NCBI GenBank assembly: GCA_025612375.1
Contig: JAAXKN010000004.1
Span: forward strand, 62,001 to 126,000
Direction of reading: 5' to 3'
Length of the DNA: 64,000 bases
DNA from: Ignavibacteria bacterium
GTDB lineage: Bacteria > Bacteroidota > Ignavibacteria > Ignavibacteriales > SURF-24
Position numbers and translations under genes: made by a program. Shown one piece after another: positions 63,094 to 64,000 of this stretch; the stretch's first letter is position 1, and each line of letters opens with the position of its first letter. The notes beneath the pieces were generated by a model. The model was not told the origin of the DNA and searched no databases. It worked only from the letters and a program-made list of their open reading frames with translations.

Positions 63094-63127
63094 AAGCCCG
63101 GGGAAGATTATCCCCGGGCTTTTTTTT
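63094..63127 (+). terminator. Rho-independent terminator
   Basis: AAGCCCGGGG (63094-63103) pairs with CCCCGGGCTT (63112-63121), followed by an uninterrupted T-run. It closes the unknown membrane protein gene and also lies next to the end of the leftward DUF1573 gene. Confidence 0.92.
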
Positions 63128-63137
63128 ATGATAGGAC

Positions 63138-63890
63138 TCATTTTAATATATCTGCCGTAAGAATCAGTGTCTGTGTGGGTTCAGTGGGATCATTGCTCGA
63201 AACTTTTATGTTCCTGGCTATTTTGCCCTTCAGGTTTGAAGTGTCAATGTCAACCTTTAAGTATCCCTTTTTCCCCGGTTCAATTTTTCTGCCGCTCAGG
63301 CGTGTTGCAATGCCCGGGCCGGTTGTTACAACAAATCCTATGTCAAGAGGTGAACCGCCTGTATTTGTAAAATTAAAAGTGTACTGTGCAACCTTGCCTT
63401 CCTTTAATTTTCCCAAATCGTGCACTTTTTCCGTAAATGAAAGCTTCGGCGTTTTTAAGACTGACTTGTTGCTCCCAATGCCGGCGTTCGAAATAACATT
63501 AGTATTCGCTATACCGCCAGTTAAAACATTTGCTGTAAATGTAACCTTGGCTGTAGCGTGCGAGGGATCATTTGTTTCGATATACACGGTTTTATTCTGC
63601 TTGCCCTCTCTTCCCTCTGAATTAAAGGTTACCTCCAGCCCCGTGAATTCTCCGGGCCCTAATTTATTTTTTCCCGGTTTTGCAGCTGTGCAGCCGCATG
63701 AGGCCCTGACTTCCTTTATATCCAGAATTTCGCCTCCCACATTCTTTATTGTATAGATTTTAGTCACCTTTTCCCCTGCTTTTATATCTCCCATGTCATA
63801 GCTCGATGGTGTAATTGAGATCTGGGGAAACTGCTGTGCAAACGTAAAGCCTGAAATAAAAAGAATCATAAAAAAGTATCTTTTTAACAT
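63138..63890 (-). CDS. DUF1573-domain secreted protein
   Basis: The 250-residue protein has a signal peptide (YFFMILFISGFTFAQ) and two related beta-sandwich halves. The first (about 22-125) is a DUF1573 domain (YDMGDIKAGEKVTKIYTIKNVGG, RASCGCTAAKPG, VTFNSEGREGKQNKTVYIETNDP). The second (about 150-250) keeps the fold (VHDLGKLKEGKVAQYTFNFTNTG, SNDPTEPTQTLILTADI) but lacks the CGC motif. The biochemical role of this family is not known to me. GGAGG precedes the ATG. The upstream partial gene ends just before its start, so they share a transcript. Confidence 0.9.
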   Translation of the reverse strand: MLKRYFFMILFISGFTFAQQFPQISITPSSYDMGDIKAGEKVTKIYTIKNVGGEILDIKEVRASCGCTAAKPGKNKLGPGEFTGLEVTFNSEGREGKQNKTVYIETNDPSHATAKVTFTANVLTGGIANTNVISNAGIGSNKSVLKTPKLSFTEKVHDLGKLKEGKVAQYTFNFTNTGGSPLDIGFVVTTGPGIATRLSGRKIEPGKKGYLKVDIDTSNLKGKIARNIKVSSNDPTEPTQTLILTADILK

Positions 63891-63891
63891 T

Positions 63892-64000
63892 TTATCCCTC
63901 CAGCTTTAATGACCTGTTTTCTGAATACATTGTGTAAAAGCCAAGCAATAAAAGACCCGAATTCTCCAGAATTTTCTGCCACCCGACCCTGCTTCCAGAA
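63892..64000 (-). CDS. C-terminal end of an unidentified gene, probably membrane protein (partial)
   Basis: Read leftward from the window edge, one frame is open for 35 codons and ends in a TAA at 63892, one base before the DUF1573 start. The tail contains WQKILENSGLLLLGFYTMYS, a likely terminal transmembrane helix. A second frame is open as well, so the choice rests on the hydrophobic pattern and the stop/start coupling. The rest lies outside the window; its identity is unknown. Confidence 0.4.
   Translation of the reverse strand, partial: SGSRVGWQKILENSGLLLLGFYTMYSENRSLKLEG

Noticed and set aside
1-64000. tRNA, rRNA, CRISPR array, riboswitch, prophage or intact insertion sequence
   Set aside because: I looked for their usual signatures by eye and found none; a covariance-model search was not possible.

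Overview
The window looks like chromosomal DNA of a Bacteroidota/Ignavibacteriota-type bacterium, most probably an ignavibacterium relative. Several secreted proteins end in a type IX secretion (T9SS) sorting domain with the YPNPFNPST signature, there is a TonB-dependent receptor with a CarboxypepD_reg-like N-terminus, many starts lack a strong Shine-Dalgarno sequence, and polysaccharide-degrading and outer-membrane proteins are abundant. No rRNA, tRNA, CRISPR array, phage or intact insertion sequence was recognised. The taxonomic call is an inference from protein style only.

Layout. 1-10.8 kb: two divergent ROK repressors, the second leading a glycan-uptake locus (TonB receptor, secreted T9SS protein, MFS permease, GH94 chitobiose/cellobiose-type phosphorylase). 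10.9-14.1 kb: an iron-dependent alcohol dehydrogenase, then an ArsR-DUF2087-GIY-YIG regulator with a methyltransferase. 14.3-22.2 kb: a small outer-membrane protein, a secreted GH30 glycosidase, a soluble multi-PAS/GAF histidine kinase with its NarL-type response regulator, a stand-alone receiver and a DUF116 protein. Two promoters here, in front of the outer-membrane protein and of the receiver gene, share a near-identical operator. A decayed homoserine-acetyltransferase-like fragment follows. 22.3-24.2 kb: a SnoaL-like protein, a nicotinamidase and a DUF4395 membrane protein.

24.3-43.5 kb is the most unusual part: a candidate undescribed peptide export and modification system. A leftward run of eight genes encodes an LRR T9SS protein, an HlyD adaptor, a C39-peptidase ABC exporter with two cyclic-nucleotide-binding-like domains, a sigma-54 activator, a membrane-anchored PhnD-like protein, a TolC-like channel and two ATP-grasp proteins; several genes overlap. 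Divergent from it are a secreted SUMF1-fold protein, two tandem glycine-rich precursors with a double-glycine leader, a cytosolic protein of four SurA-N-like repeats and a cytosolic PpiC-type prolyl isomerase. The precursor genes are preceded by a sigma-54-like promoter and, about 115-135 bp upstream of its predicted start, by two palindromic dyads, which fits control by the activator in the locus. The likely scheme is: the chaperone/isomerase pair holds the precursors, the ATP-grasp enzymes modify them, and the C39 exporter cuts after GG and exports them through HlyD and the TolC-like channel.

43.6-64 kb: unlinked functions, including a PorV/OmpP1-like outer-membrane protein, a serine hydrolase with TPRs, a methyltransferase, a secreted endonuclease/phosphatase-family protein, a GH10-like hydrolase, an aldo/keto reductase, a GH5 mannanase-like enzyme with a broken T9SS tail, a 2028-residue Ig-repeat surface protein, a GlpT-like permease, a CBM9 protein, an unknown membrane protein, a DUF1573 protein and the tail of one more gene.
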